A stretch of DNA of 64,000 bases from Gammaproteobacteria bacterium 28-57-27 (GTDB lineage Bacteria > Pseudomonadota > Gammaproteobacteria > Halothiobacillales > Halothiobacillaceae): the NCBI GenBank assembly GCA_002281735.1, contig NCGK01000014.1:1-64000 (forward strand), given 5' to 3'. Of the stretch, positions 1 to 9,044 are shown piece by piece. The translations under genes were made by a program, and so were the position numbers. Each line of letters begins with the position of its first letter. The stretch's first letter is position 1. The notes under the pieces are model-generated. The model searched no databases, was not told the DNA's origin, and was given only the letters and a program-made list of their open reading frames with translations.

Positions 1-150
1 CAAGCCGTGAACAAAGCGCCTCCGGCAAGGCCGTCCCGACGCAACGTCCTGTTGCGACGGGACTAAACAGGCCATCCATGGCCTGTTTACCATGCCTCCG
101 GCACTCCGTTCACGGCGACCCCAAAGGGGATGAAAAGCCGCGCTCCGTCC
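1..150. repeat. Foldback repeat copy 1 (partial at window edge)
   Basis: A densely structured non-coding stretch. GCCGTGAAC at 4-12 pairs with GTTCACGGC at 108-116. A hairpin with arms GTCCCGACGCAAC and GTTGCGACGGGAC lies at 33-65, and a palindrome built on CCATCCATGG lies at 66-89. The reverse complement of 42033-42243 shows the same order of blocks (the CTGT.GCG segment, CTAAA, CCATCCATGG, TTTACC, CACGGCG and CAAAGGGGA). The left end is cut by the window start. Confidence 0.7.
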
Positions 151-186
151 ATCAATCCTTCCTTGTGTAAACACCCCCCATAAAGT

Positions 187-206
187 GGGCGGAAAAAAAT
201 CCGCCC
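187..206 (-). terminator. Hairpin downstream of the ferredoxin gene
   Basis: GGGCGGA and TCCGCCC flank a run of A on the plus strand. On the minus strand this gives a GC stem with a U-rich loop about 35 bp beyond the ferredoxin stop. It probably ends or stabilises the nifHDK-nifT-fdx transcript. There is no long U tract after the stem, so its strength as a terminator is uncertain. Confidence 0.4.
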
Positions 207-239
207 CCTCCTCTCCCCACAAGGAGAGAGAGCATCCAT

Positions 240-434
240 TCACGCCGAAATAATGCAGCCGTCCACCGGGCAAGCAACGATGCACTGGGGCTCGTCGAAG
301 TCACCCTCGCACTCGGTGCAGGTGGCTGGGTTGATCTTGAAGATGCCACCCTTGTCGGTAATTGAGTCGGTTGGGCACACCGGCTTGCAGTCGCCACAAG
401 ATGTGCATTCCATTTGAACGATTTTCAGAGCCAT
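240..434 (-). CDS. 2[4Fe-4S] ferredoxin of the nif cluster
   Basis: This 64-residue protein is a bacterial-type ferredoxin with two cluster motifs. CTSCGDCKPVC near residues 10-20 gives C-x2-C-x2-C-x3-C. The second motif has the longer C-x2-C-x8-C-x3-C spacing (CTEC then CIVAC), as in Chromatium/FdxN-type ferredoxins. Known relatives pass low-potential electrons to nitrogenase reductase or to cofactor assembly. AGGAG lies upstream of the ATG. It is the last gene of the minus-strand nifHDKT run, about 20 bp after nifT, so it is probably co-transcribed with nitrogenase. A paralogue outside nif metabolism is possible but less likely here. Confidence 0.88.
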   Translation of the reverse strand: MALKIVQMECTSCGDCKPVCPTDSITDKGGIFKINPATCTECEGDFDEPQCIVACPVDGCIISA

Positions 435-455
435 GATTGCAAAGTCTCCTGAAGT

Positions 456-680
456 TTATTCAGCGCCGTCGAGCCGTTTGGCACGCAGACTGATGGGTAA
501 TTTGGGTGGAGCAGACAAGGGTTCGACGTAGTAAGCGCCACCATTGTTGAGCTTGAGCTCGCCGCCCCATTTGTCCGCTTGGTCGAATTCGATGGAAACG
601 ATTCTGTCTTCCAGATCCCGCTTGGGCAGGTAGAAGGACAGTTCGCCCTTGTCGTCACGACGGATCATGATGTTAGCCAT
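456..680 (-). CDS. nifT: NifT/FixU protein
   Basis: A 74-residue protein that begins MANIMIRR and has the short beta-rich pattern of NifT/FixU (SFYLPKRDLED, then a WGGELKLNNG segment). NifT is a small protein found almost only beside nifHDK; its loss has little phenotype in studied diazotrophs and its molecular role is unknown. AAGGA precedes the ATG at 680. It lies between nifK and the ferredoxin on the same strand. The 114-bp gap to nifK contains a hairpin that may set its expression below that of the structural genes. Confidence 0.88.
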   Translation of the reverse strand: MANIMIRRDDKGELSFYLPKRDLEDRIVSIEFDQADKWGGELKLNNGGAYYVEPLSAPPKLPISLRAKRLDGAE

Positions 681-735
681 GCTTTTTTCCTTGGTGCGGA
701 ACTGGATAAGGGTCGGCCGCGCGCCTCTAACAGAC

Positions 736-757
736 TGCTGAAATAGCTACTTCAGCA
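736..757 (-). promoter_or_regulatory. Near-palindromic hairpin between nifK and nifT
   Basis: TGCTGAA and TTCAGCA flank TAGCTA, giving an almost fully palindromic 22-mer. It is not followed by a U tract, so it resembles an mRNA-stabilising or processing stem at the 3' end of nifHDK more than a terminator. Confidence 0.4.
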
Positions 758-794
758 ACCTGACAAGCGAGACGCGCAACCGACCCAGGCAGAC

Positions 795-2366
795 TTAACG
801 TACGAGATCGTAGTTGTAGTCTGTGGTTCCCATGCCACGGGTGTCGTCATCCAGGCGAGCCAGCACTTCGTTCACCAAGGTGGTGAGGATGTACATCGCG
901 CCTTCGTAACCCATGGTGGTCATGCGGTGCAGGTGGTGACGGTCGAAGATCGGGAAGCCGAGACGGATCAACGGAACTTCGAACTCCTTGCCCTTATAGA
1001 AGGTGTCACGCTGGATGTACTTGCCATAGCTGTTTCCGATCAGGAAGTCAGGCTTGTTGGTGAAGCACAGGCTGCGCATATGCCACAAGTCGTAACCCGC
1101 ATAAACCTTGGCGTTCACGCCGTAGGGCGATTCGGCCAAAATCTTCTCCATGGCCTTCTGCCAGCGCTTGTTAGCGTTGTTGGCAAGGATATGGATAGGC
1201 TCGGCACCGATTTCAAGCAGGAACTTGACCATACCCATGACGAAGTCGGGGTCACCATAGACCGCATACTTCTTGCCGTGCAACCAGGTGTGGCTGTCGG
1301 TCATCATGTCGACCAGGCGACCGCGTTCCTTGGTAATCGAATCAGGAATAGCCTTGCCGGTCAGCTCGGAAACCTTCATCAGGAACTCGTCAGTCCACTC
1401 CAGACCCATCGGGATGTTGAGCTTGGGAGCCGTGTGGTGCCAAGTGGTCTCAACGAACTTCTTGGTCTTGTCCAGCTGCCAAGGCTGGAGCAGGAAGGTG
1501 TTGATCGCGTTCGGTGCATCCTTGATCTCGGCCTGAGTGGTGCCGCCCGAGTACATGCGGAAGTGACCATCAGCCGGGGTGTCCAGCACTTCTTCGGGAT
1601 CAGACAACATGGTCGCATCCACGCCCATGTCCTTCATCATGCGCTTGATGACGCGGAAGTTGCCCAAGTAGGTTTCGAAGCCTGGCACGATGTTGATCTT
1701 GCCATTGCTGCCGACGACCTTGCCTTCCATGCTATTGAGCGTGAAGAAACGCGCCATACCTTCAAACATATTGTCCCAGCCAGTTACGTGGCTGCCGACA
1801 AAGCTTGGCGTGTGGGCGAATGGAGTCGGGAAGTCCTGCTCGATATGACCGGCCTTCTTGGCGTTACCGATAAAGGCGTTCAGGTCGTCACCGATGACTT
1901 CCGCCATGCAGGTGGTCGACACAGCGATCACTTCCGGCTGGTACAACGCCTTGGCGTTTTCCAGACCGTCGAACATGTTCTTCTGGCCGCCGAATACCGC
2001 TGCATCTTCCGTCATGGAGTCGGATACGCAAGAGATTGGCTCTTTGAAGTGACGGTTGAAGTAGGTGCGGAAGTAAGCTACGCAGCCTTGTGAACCATGC
2101 ACATAGGGCAGGGTCTTTTCAAAGCCGAGCGCGCAGAGTACAGCACCAAGCGGTTGGCAAGCCTTGGCCGGGTTAACGGTCAGAGCTTCACGCGCAAAGT
2201 TCAGATCCTGGTATTCCTGGGTGGTCGTCCACTGGAAGACTTCATCGACCTTCTCTTGCGGATGGCGATCTTCGAACAAGTCACGCTTGTTCTTCAGGCT
2301 GGCCTTGTAATCGTCATCACGGAACAGCGGATAACAAGGCTTGATGTTTTCGACGACTTGACTCAT
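795..2366 (-). CDS. nifK: Nitrogenase molybdenum-iron protein beta chain
   Basis: The beta subunit of dinitrogenase, which shares the P-cluster with NifD. At 523 residues it has the full length of the group. The P-cluster ligands fall at Cys70 (PAKACQPLGA), Cys95 (HGSQGCVAYFR) and Cys153 (STTCMAEVIGDD), with Ser188 (HTPSFVGSH), the same numbers as in Azotobacter vinelandii. The start at 2366 has an AGGAT ribosome site. It follows nifD after a 109-bp gap on the same strand, so the two subunits come from one transcript. It appears intact and functional. Confidence 0.98.
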   Translation of the reverse strand: MSQVVENIKPCYPLFRDDDYKASLKNKRDLFEDRHPQEKVDEVFQWTTTQEYQDLNFAREALTVNPAKACQPLGAVLCALGFEKTLPYVHGSQGCVAYFRTYFNRHFKEPISCVSDSMTEDAAVFGGQKNMFDGLENAKALYQPEVIAVSTTCMAEVIGDDLNAFIGNAKKAGHIEQDFPTPFAHTPSFVGSHVTGWDNMFEGMARFFTLNSMEGKVVGSNGKINIVPGFETYLGNFRVIKRMMKDMGVDATMLSDPEEVLDTPADGHFRMYSGGTTQAEIKDAPNAINTFLLQPWQLDKTKKFVETTWHHTAPKLNIPMGLEWTDEFLMKVSELTGKAIPDSITKERGRLVDMMTDSHTWLHGKKYAVYGDPDFVMGMVKFLLEIGAEPIHILANNANKRWQKAMEKILAESPYGVNAKVYAGYDLWHMRSLCFTNKPDFLIGNSYGKYIQRDTFYKGKEFEVPLIRLGFPIFDRHHLHRMTTMGYEGAMYILTTLVNEVLARLDDDTRGMGTTDYNYDLVR

Positions 2367-2475
2367 TTCAATATCCTCATCCCGAGCCGCTCATCTGCGG
2401 ACACGGAAACAGGTGGGTATGTATCCGGGCAACACGCGGGTCACCCGGCCAGCAGATCGCATTAAGCGACGGGCA

Positions 2476-3963
2476 TTAAGCGGCAGCTTGAACAGCTTCA
2501 GTTGCGCTGCTTTCAGCCTTCTTCAACCATGGTGCCTGCATCTTGTTCCAGCAGGGGTTGTTGAGCGTCATGTCCATGTCACGAGCAAAGATGGCAAAGC
2601 CGTCATAGCCGTGATACGGGCCGGAGTAGTCCCAAGAGTGCATCTGGCGGAAGGGAATACCCATCTTCTGGAAGATGTACTTTTCCTTGATGCCGGAGCC
2701 GATCAAATCAGGCTTGACCTTCTTCACAAACTCTTCGAACTCGTAGCCGGTGACATCGTCATACAACAAGGTGGCGTTACCCATTTCCTTGATGGTGCGG
2801 TCATAGTCGTCGTTGTGAGCGAACTCATAACCGGTACCGACCACTTCCATACCCAAGTCTTCATAGGCACCGATCACGTGACGCGGACGCAGACCACCGA
2901 TGTAGAGCATGACGCGCTTGCCTTGCAGACGCGGCTTGTACTTGGCCACCACGGCGGCGTACTCAGCCTTGTACTTCTCGATCACCTGCTCAGTCTTCTG
3001 CTGGATGCTCTCGTCAAAGAACGCAGCGATCTTGCGCAGGGATTCTTCGATCTTGGTCGGACCGAAGAAGTTGTACTCCATCCATGGAATTCCGTACTTT
3101 TCTTCCATGTGGCGGCTGATGTAGTTCATTGAACGGTAGCAGTGCAGCAGATTCAAACGCGCCTTGGGCGTGTTTTCCATCTCGGCAAGGGTGCCGTCGC
3201 CTGACCACTGAGCAATCACGCGCAGACCCATTTCTTCCAGCAGAATGCGTGAAGACCATGCGTCGCCGCCGATGTTGTAGTCGCCGATGATGGCTACGTC
3301 GTAAGGCGTAGCTTCGAAGGCACGCACTTCTTTCTTGCCGTCGAACACCCAGTCACGGATCGCGTCGTTGGCAATGTGGTGACCCAAAGACTGGGACACG
3401 CCACGGAAGCCTTCGCAACGCACTGGAACCACGGTCTTGCCAATTTCAGCGGCGCTCTTCTTGGAGACGGCTTCGATATCGTCACCGATCAAACCAATGG
3501 GGCACTCAGACTGTACGGAAACACCCTTGTGCAGCGGGAAAAGCCGCTCGATCTCGGTAATCAGCTTGGAGAGCTTCTTGTCACCGCCGAACACGATGTC
3601 TTTCTCCTGGAAGTCGGAGGTGAAGTTCATTTCGGCGAAGGTGTCGACGCCCGTGGTGCCGACGTAATAGTTACGACGACCGGCGCGGGAATACTGGCCA
3701 CAGCCCACTGGGCCGTGGGAAATATGGATCATGTCCTTGATCGGTCCCCACACCACACCGCGCGAACCGGCATAGGCGCAACCGCGAACGGTCATAACAC
3801 CCGGCAGGGACTTACGGTTGGATGTGATGCACTTCTTGGACTGTTCAATGGACTGATCGTTGACCGCAAGATGCTTGGCGCGATCTTTTTTGGCCTTGTC
3901 AGGATAAACCTCAAGCACTTCGGCAATGAGGGCTTCGGTCTCTTCGCGAGTTAAAGCTGCCAT
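2476..3963 (-). CDS. nifD: Nitrogenase molybdenum-iron protein alpha chain
   Basis: The alpha subunit that holds FeMo-cofactor and reduces N2. All key residues occur at Azotobacter positions: P-cluster ligands Cys62, Cys88 and Cys154, cofactor ligands Cys275 (LLHCYRS) and His442 ([10 protein letters not shown]), and pocket residues Val70, Arg96, Gln191 and His195. This marks a molybdenum enzyme rather than a vanadium or iron-only one. Length is 495 residues. GGAG lies just upstream of the ATG. It is preceded by nifH with 117 bp between, and followed by nifK. Confidence 0.98.
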   Translation of the reverse strand: MAALTREETEALIAEVLEVYPDKAKKDRAKHLAVNDQSIEQSKKCITSNRKSLPGVMTVRGCAYAGSRGVVWGPIKDMIHISHGPVGCGQYSRAGRRNYYVGTTGVDTFAEMNFTSDFQEKDIVFGGDKKLSKLITEIERLFPLHKGVSVQSECPIGLIGDDIEAVSKKSAAEIGKTVVPVRCEGFRGVSQSLGHHIANDAIRDWVFDGKKEVRAFEATPYDVAIIGDYNIGGDAWSSRILLEEMGLRVIAQWSGDGTLAEMENTPKARLNLLHCYRSMNYISRHMEEKYGIPWMEYNFFGPTKIEESLRKIAAFFDESIQQKTEQVIEKYKAEYAAVVAKYKPRLQGKRVMLYIGGLRPRHVIGAYEDLGMEVVGTGYEFAHNDDYDRTIKEMGNATLLYDDVTGYEFEEFVKKVKPDLIGSGIKEKYIFQKMGIPFRQMHSWDYSGPYHGYDGFAIFARDMDMTLNNPCWNKMQAPWLKKAESSATEAVQAAA

Positions 3964-4080
3964 GGTGATTCTCCTCGCGCGCCGCCGTCAATCTGCGGAC
4001 GACGCGCCTTAGGTGTGGGTCAAAAACCTGCTGATCTACTCCACAATTGGACTCAATCAGCACAAACCAGCGTTCTGCAC

Positions 4081-5046
<966 letters not shown>

Positions 5047-5064
5047 TTACCCTGCTTAACTCAA

Positions 5065-5080
5065 AGCATCTAGCGTGCCA
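5065..5080 (-). promoter_or_regulatory. Sigma54 (-24/-12) promoter of nifHDK
   Basis: Read on the minus strand the site is TGGCACGCTAGATGCT. It has the TGGCACG -24 element and a TGC -12 element, with GG and GC exactly ten bases apart, as RpoN promoters require. It lies about 90 bp upstream of the nifH start. Confidence 0.88.
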
Positions 5081-5125
5081 GAGCCGAAAAATTATTTAAC
5101 ACATTGATTTATAGCTATTTTTTAG

Positions 5126-6055
5126 ATGACAACAACCAAACAATCCCGTGACACCTCCGACAAAGACCCTCCTTCGTGTAGGTGTAGCGACAATGCAAAC
5201 CCGACAAACCACCCGCTTCCTGAGATCAAGCCCGCGCATCACGCCTATCGTCTGCCGCGCGGGGCTTTTCTTGGCTTCAATCACTGCAACCTGCCCGCAT
5301 GCCTGCTCGGCGCATCCATCTATCAAGAACACCCCGTGCGCTTGGAGCTGGATGGCGTGCATGCACTGCATCGCCGCCTGTTCGAGGCGCTCGATCAACT
5401 GGACGACAGCCCAAGCCGCGCACGCCTGTTCGCCGCCCACATGGAAGCGCATTTTTCCCTGCTACACCCGCAGGAAGCTGGCGCGGGCAGTGCATCCGCA
5501 CGCATACGCCCGCGCGCAAACTATCTGAAGCTGTTGCGTGGCTGGGGCTTTTCCTCCGAAGGACGCGAAGGCGCGGTGCTCAAGGGCTGGGTTGAATCGC
5601 GCTTCGGATTAATGACCCGCTATCACAAGGAGGCACTGACCGATCCCGAAAGCGCAGCCTATACGCGTTATCTGGTCGAACGCTCCGCCGGGCTCTACGG
5701 CACACACGCCCTGGAGTCACAGCTCGACCTGGTCTATAGCTATGTGCAATACGAACTTGCCCGCCGCTATCCGGGGGTGTCGCACTTCACCTTGTACCGT
5801 GGCGCGAATGGCGTGGGTGCCTATGAGTTGCTGCAACCTACCGACAGCAAGCACGTCATGCTGCTGAACAACCTCAGCTCATTCAGCATGCAGCACGAAC
5901 GCGCCGATGAATTCGGCGACCGCGTGCTGGAAGTCAGCGTCCCTGTATACAAAGTGTTCTGCCTGTATGGCCTGCTCCCCGGACTGCTACACGGTGAAGA
6001 CGAGGTCATGGTGATTGGTGGGGTTTACCAGGCCACCTCAGTCCAAACTCATTAG
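5126..6055 (+). CDS. draT: NAD(+)-dinitrogenase-reductase ADP-D-ribosyltransferase
   Basis: This 309-residue protein is recognised as DraT, which transfers ADP-ribose from NAD to an arginine of NifH and switches nitrogenase off when ammonium or darkness/energy limits apply. Family-type segments are FNHCNLPACLLGASIYQ near residue 50, a helical middle with WVESRFGL, and HFTLYRGANG near residue 225, whose arginine is typical of this enzyme class. The first 35 residues are poorly conserved-looking and charged, so a later start is possible. It is divergent from nifH. The reversing enzyme DraG is not found in this window. Confidence 0.88.
   Translation: MTTTKQSRDTSDKDPPSCRCSDNANPTNHPLPEIKPAHHAYRLPRGAFLGFNHCNLPACLLGASIYQEHPVRLELDGVHALHRRLFEALDQLDDSPSRARLFAAHMEAHFSLLHPQEAGAGSASARIRPRANYLKLLRGWGFSSEGREGAVLKGWVESRFGLMTRYHKEALTDPESAAYTRYLVERSAGLYGTHALESQLDLVYSYVQYELARRYPGVSHFTLYRGANGVGAYELLQPTDSKHVMLLNNLSSFSMQHERADEFGDRVLEVSVPVYKVFCLYGLLPGLLHGEDEVMVIGGVYQATSVQTH
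5177..5192. promoter_or_regulatory. NifA upstream activator sequence (nifH/draT)
   Basis: The sequence fits TGT-N10-ACA, the known NifA binding site. It is about 100 bp upstream of the nifH -24 element, the usual distance for NifA-IHF-RpoN activation. It falls inside the 5' part of the predicted draT coding region. Confidence 0.7.
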
Positions 6056-6303
6056 ACCATTACACAAGAGCATCCTGGAATCATCAAGGCACTTCGCCCA
6101 TGGTGTTTCATTTCCAAGTGGCTGGCATGAAAAACCCAACGTATAAAGCTTGCCTTCGTGCGCAAGGCGAAGCAGAGGCTCAGAGATACCGCCTTGAATT
6201 GCAAGCCCCCCCATGTAGCGAATGTACCGCTCTCAATAACACAGCCTAATCATTCCCTCATGTCAAACGTTATGCCTCTTTAGCTATGGAGTGAACGGAC
6301 AAC

Positions 6304-6777
6304 ATGAAGAAAGTAGTCGGTATTTCAATAACTGTGCTTGTTGTTCTCCTAGCCGTAGGAGCCTATGCAAGCAAGCAAAAATATGACTCGATGCTGACCG
6401 CTGCCTCCCAAGGCTTAGCCCTTGGAAAAGCGTACGGGAAGATGATTAGTCAAAGTAGCTGTGTTCTCGGGTTAAAGATGAAGTACGCCGCATGCGGCAC
6501 AACGGAATGCGAATTGTCTGCTAACGCCTATATTGCTGGCTGCATGGAGAAAGCAGCGAAAGATGAATTTTGTAGCAGTGTTCCAAATATCCGCGACACA
6601 AATAAGGCTTTGAGTTGGGCTGCAAAGACATGCTCAAAATATAATCCGGAAGCGGACAAATGCCTCAAGTACATCCATAAGTTTGTCAGTGTGTGTACTG
6701 AGCAAACTGAAGGACGAACGCTGTCAAATAAAGAAATCTTTGATAGCGGCTTTGAGAAAGGTCTCAAGGAAAGATAA
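6304..6777 (+). CDS. Cysteine-rich secreted or membrane-anchored protein, unknown
   Basis: Not recognised as a known family. It is 157 residues long. Residues 4-21 form one hydrophobic segment after MKK, either a signal peptide or an N-terminal anchor. The remaining domain is helical-looking and has eight cysteines, which would suit several disulfides in the periplasm. The gene is AT-richer than nif. GGAG occurs about 14 bp upstream of the ATG. It sits between draT and a lipoprotein gene on the same strand and interrupts the nif genes, so it is probably an insertion with no role in nitrogen fixation. Confidence 0.6.
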   Translation: MKKVVGISITVLVVLLAVGAYASKQKYDSMLTAASQGLALGKAYGKMISQSSCVLGLKMKYAACGTTECELSANAYIAGCMEKAAKDEFCSSVPNIRDTNKALSWAAKTCSKYNPEADKCLKYIHKFVSVCTEQTEGRTLSNKEIFDSGFEKGLKER

Positions 6778-6877
6778 GAAGCGTGCAGCATAAGTTCTCG
6801 GTCAACCGAGCCGCCTGTAAGCTACGCTTGCAGAAGAATTTTGCTTGGCACCGCTATTTAATTGCCGGAGATCTTTC

Positions 6878-8839
6878 ATGCGCCACACGTTTCGCAGCTA
6901 CACCATGCTTCTTCTTTTAACCCCGGTTTTTTTGTCCGGGTGTTCGTTCACAGAGCGCTTCCTGTCATCGGTGGAAAAAATCCACCTTGCCTTCCCTCCG
7001 TCGACCGAAGTGCGTGTGGCACTGGAAGACGTCCGCGCGGCACTCAAAAACGAACCGGACGCTCTGAAAACCATGGAAGAGCGGATTCGTTCGCAAATCC
7101 AGCTGCGATCACTGACCTGCACCCTGGGTTTGTCTATCGGGCTATTGGATTCTGTGGAAAAGATCAAGGCTCTTCCGGTCAAGCCGGAATGTCTTGCCGA
7201 ACAGGATGAAGCTCTGGCCGCCGTAGCGGGAACGTTCCGTTTGAGCCGCCTGCTGGTGCAACCACCGCTGCGGCCACTGGCTCCCCTAGACGGCGCTTTT
7301 GCGTTTTCCACGATGGGGGGGCTCAACGCCTCATCCTTTGATGCCGCGTCCCAAGCCAACGTACTCCTGGTGCGCGGATCCAATAGCGGCGGCGTTGCGT
7401 CCGTGGAAATCCCCTCCGGCAAAACCATAGCCTCCATGCCCAACATCCGGGGAGATTATTATTATCGGGCATCGGTCTCCCCCAACGGTCGCGTGGCTGC
7501 ACTGAGCCAAGGAAACTCCAGTGTGATGTTCGTGGACATGGAGCGGGGCAATAAACTGTGGGAAACCAGAAAATTCACGCAGTTTTACGCTTGGCTGCCC
7601 GATGCGCGCGCCATCATAGTCCGTGAGGCCAAATCCAGCTCCCCCGTGCTTCTGGATTTGGAGACCAGCCGCCTGGATGCGTACACGGTCGTACCCAAAA
7701 ACCTGAAATGGGTCACTCCGTCCGCCGAAAAAAACACGGTGTGGCTGGGATCGGAACGGGAGGTGTTCCAGGTGGAGTACACGCGCGCCAAGGATGGCCT
7801 CCAGGCGACCGTCACCAAGAATTTCCATCTGTCCCAGACCCGGGGCGTCACGTCCCACCCGCCGACGCTTATGAATCAGGGCAAGACCCTGTTTTTTGTG
7901 TCCAACCGGGACTTCGGTTCGCTGGATCTGGAAACCGGACAGGAAACCGCCTGGAACGTGGCGGATTTCCTAGCTAATCACTACGCCAAGTTGTCGGAAA
8001 CCACCTTGTTGGTGGAATCCTACGCTACGCCCGATCGCAGCGACGGCATGAAAACGTGGGTTCTGGACCTGGCAAGCCGCACCTTGGCACCGGTGGACAC
8101 ATCATCGACGGCCGCGACCCCAAACAGGCTGATCACGGAGCTGTCCGGACGTGCCGGATGGATCCGGCACGGATCTGGAACCACATATATGGGTAGCGCC
8201 GTTCCGGCGGGAACGCCTCAGTCCCTAAAGGAACTATCCAGTGCCTTCAACCTGGAGCGCCAGATAGCCAAGATCGAAAAGATGGAACGGCAAGAGCAGG
8301 AAAAGGCGGAGCGGGCACGACTGAAGAGTCAATCCCCGGAACCCCTTTTCAGGCCAGCCGAAGTGGTACCGACCACTCCCGTCTACAGAGCATCTCCCCC
8401 CGCGCTCTCGCCTTCCGCGCCTCCGCGGTTTGGATTACCACTCAATGCCCAGGTGGAGGCTGTGGGCGTGTACCAAGGAACCGGAACGTCCGGCGGCGTT
8501 TCCCCCGAGGGACGCAAGATGGGAACCGTGGACGTACTCGTCCGGCGTGGAACCGCCCCTGTGATCCTAGTTCTTTCCTCTTACGAGCCAGTGCAGTGGA
8601 AGATTTCCATAGATCCCGGTGCGCAGCTAGCCGGGGTGCTTTTGTCTGGATACTACCCATCCCTCGTGACGGGAGCCGGGTCGGCTCTCGTGCTGCAGAT
8701 GGGACGCTTCTACGCGTACCAGCGCAGCACGCGCGAATACGATGCACTGAACCGGGAAGTCCAGTCGTGGACTGGGGGTCAGAGCATCAAGGTATTCCAG
8801 GGTCAGTACAAAGGCACAACCTACACTGTGGGTGGCTGA
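6878..8839 (+). CDS. Large lipoprotein with propeller-like repeats, unknown role
   Basis: A 653-residue predicted lipoprotein. The start at 6878 follows a GGAG site and gives a clean signal peptide ending in the lipobox LSGC. An upstream TTG start would add 11 residues and is less likely. Residues about 150-450 contain beta-propeller-like blades (SVSPNGRVAALSQGNSSVMFVD, DLETSRL). A coiled, charged stretch follows at about 465-485, then a proline-rich linker. The C-terminal 140 residues form a separate domain containing VILVLSSYEPVQWKI. It sits between two parts of the nif region and carries no nif signature. Function is not known to me. Confidence 0.7.
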   Translation: MRHTFRSYTMLLLLTPVFLSGCSFTERFLSSVEKIHLAFPPSTEVRVALEDVRAALKNEPDALKTMEERIRSQIQLRSLTCTLGLSIGLLDSVEKIKALPVKPECLAEQDEALAAVAGTFRLSRLLVQPPLRPLAPLDGAFAFSTMGGLNASSFDAASQANVLLVRGSNSGGVASVEIPSGKTIASMPNIRGDYYYRASVSPNGRVAALSQGNSSVMFVDMERGNKLWETRKFTQFYAWLPDARAIIVREAKSSSPVLLDLETSRLDAYTVVPKNLKWVTPSAEKNTVWLGSEREVFQVEYTRAKDGLQATVTKNFHLSQTRGVTSHPPTLMNQGKTLFFVSNRDFGSLDLETGQETAWNVADFLANHYAKLSETTLLVESYATPDRSDGMKTWVLDLASRTLAPVDTSSTAATPNRLITELSGRAGWIRHGSGTTYMGSAVPAGTPQSLKELSSAFNLERQIAKIEKMERQEQEKAERARLKSQSPEPLFRPAEVVPTTPVYRASPPALSPSAPPRFGLPLNAQVEAVGVYQGTGTSGGVSPEGRKMGTVDVLVRRGTAPVILVLSSYEPVQWKISIDPGAQLAGVLLSGYYPSLVTGAGSALVLQMGRFYAYQRSTREYDALNREVQSWTGGQSIKVFQGQYKGTTYTVGG

Positions 8840-8929
8840 GTGCATTGAGGGCTCCCCCCGCCGTGGCAAACCCCAGCCGAACGTCCTGTCCAAGTTTTGT
8901 TGACCATTACATAGCCGTATTGCGCCGAT

Positions 8930-8945
8930 TGTCGCAAATGCGACA
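8930..8945 (+). promoter_or_regulatory. NifA upstream activator sequence of the SIR2-nifF operon
   Basis: TGTCGCAAATGCGACA matches TGT-N10-ACA and also has six-base inverted arms. It lies about 60 bp upstream of the -24 element at 8997, a standard position for NifA. Confidence 0.85.
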
Positions 8946-8996
8946 GCAGCCCTCATGCGATCCGTACAAAATCAAAAAAATCAACAAGTTAAAAAT

Positions 8997-9012
8997 AGGC
9001 TTGATTCTTGCT
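8997..9012 (+). promoter_or_regulatory. Sigma54 promoter of the SIR2-nifF operon
   Basis: AGGCTTGATTCTTGCT carries the invariant GG (8998-8999) and GC (9010-9011) with the required ten-base spacing and the TTGC form of the -12 element. The start codon is 33 bp downstream. Confidence 0.8.
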
Positions 9013-9044
9013 TAGATACCCCATAGATACCCCCCGGAGGCACT

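Noticed and set aside
927-2093. Long plus-strand reading frame of 388 codons opposite nifK
   Set aside because: It lies entirely antisense to nifK, whose residues are all conserved. Long shadow frames are expected in GC-rich DNA.
6269-6835. Possible integron cassette around the Cys-rich gene (GTTATGCC at 6269, GCATAAG at 6790)
   Set aside because: The two boxes match only in part and no convincing attC stem was found; the agreement may be chance.
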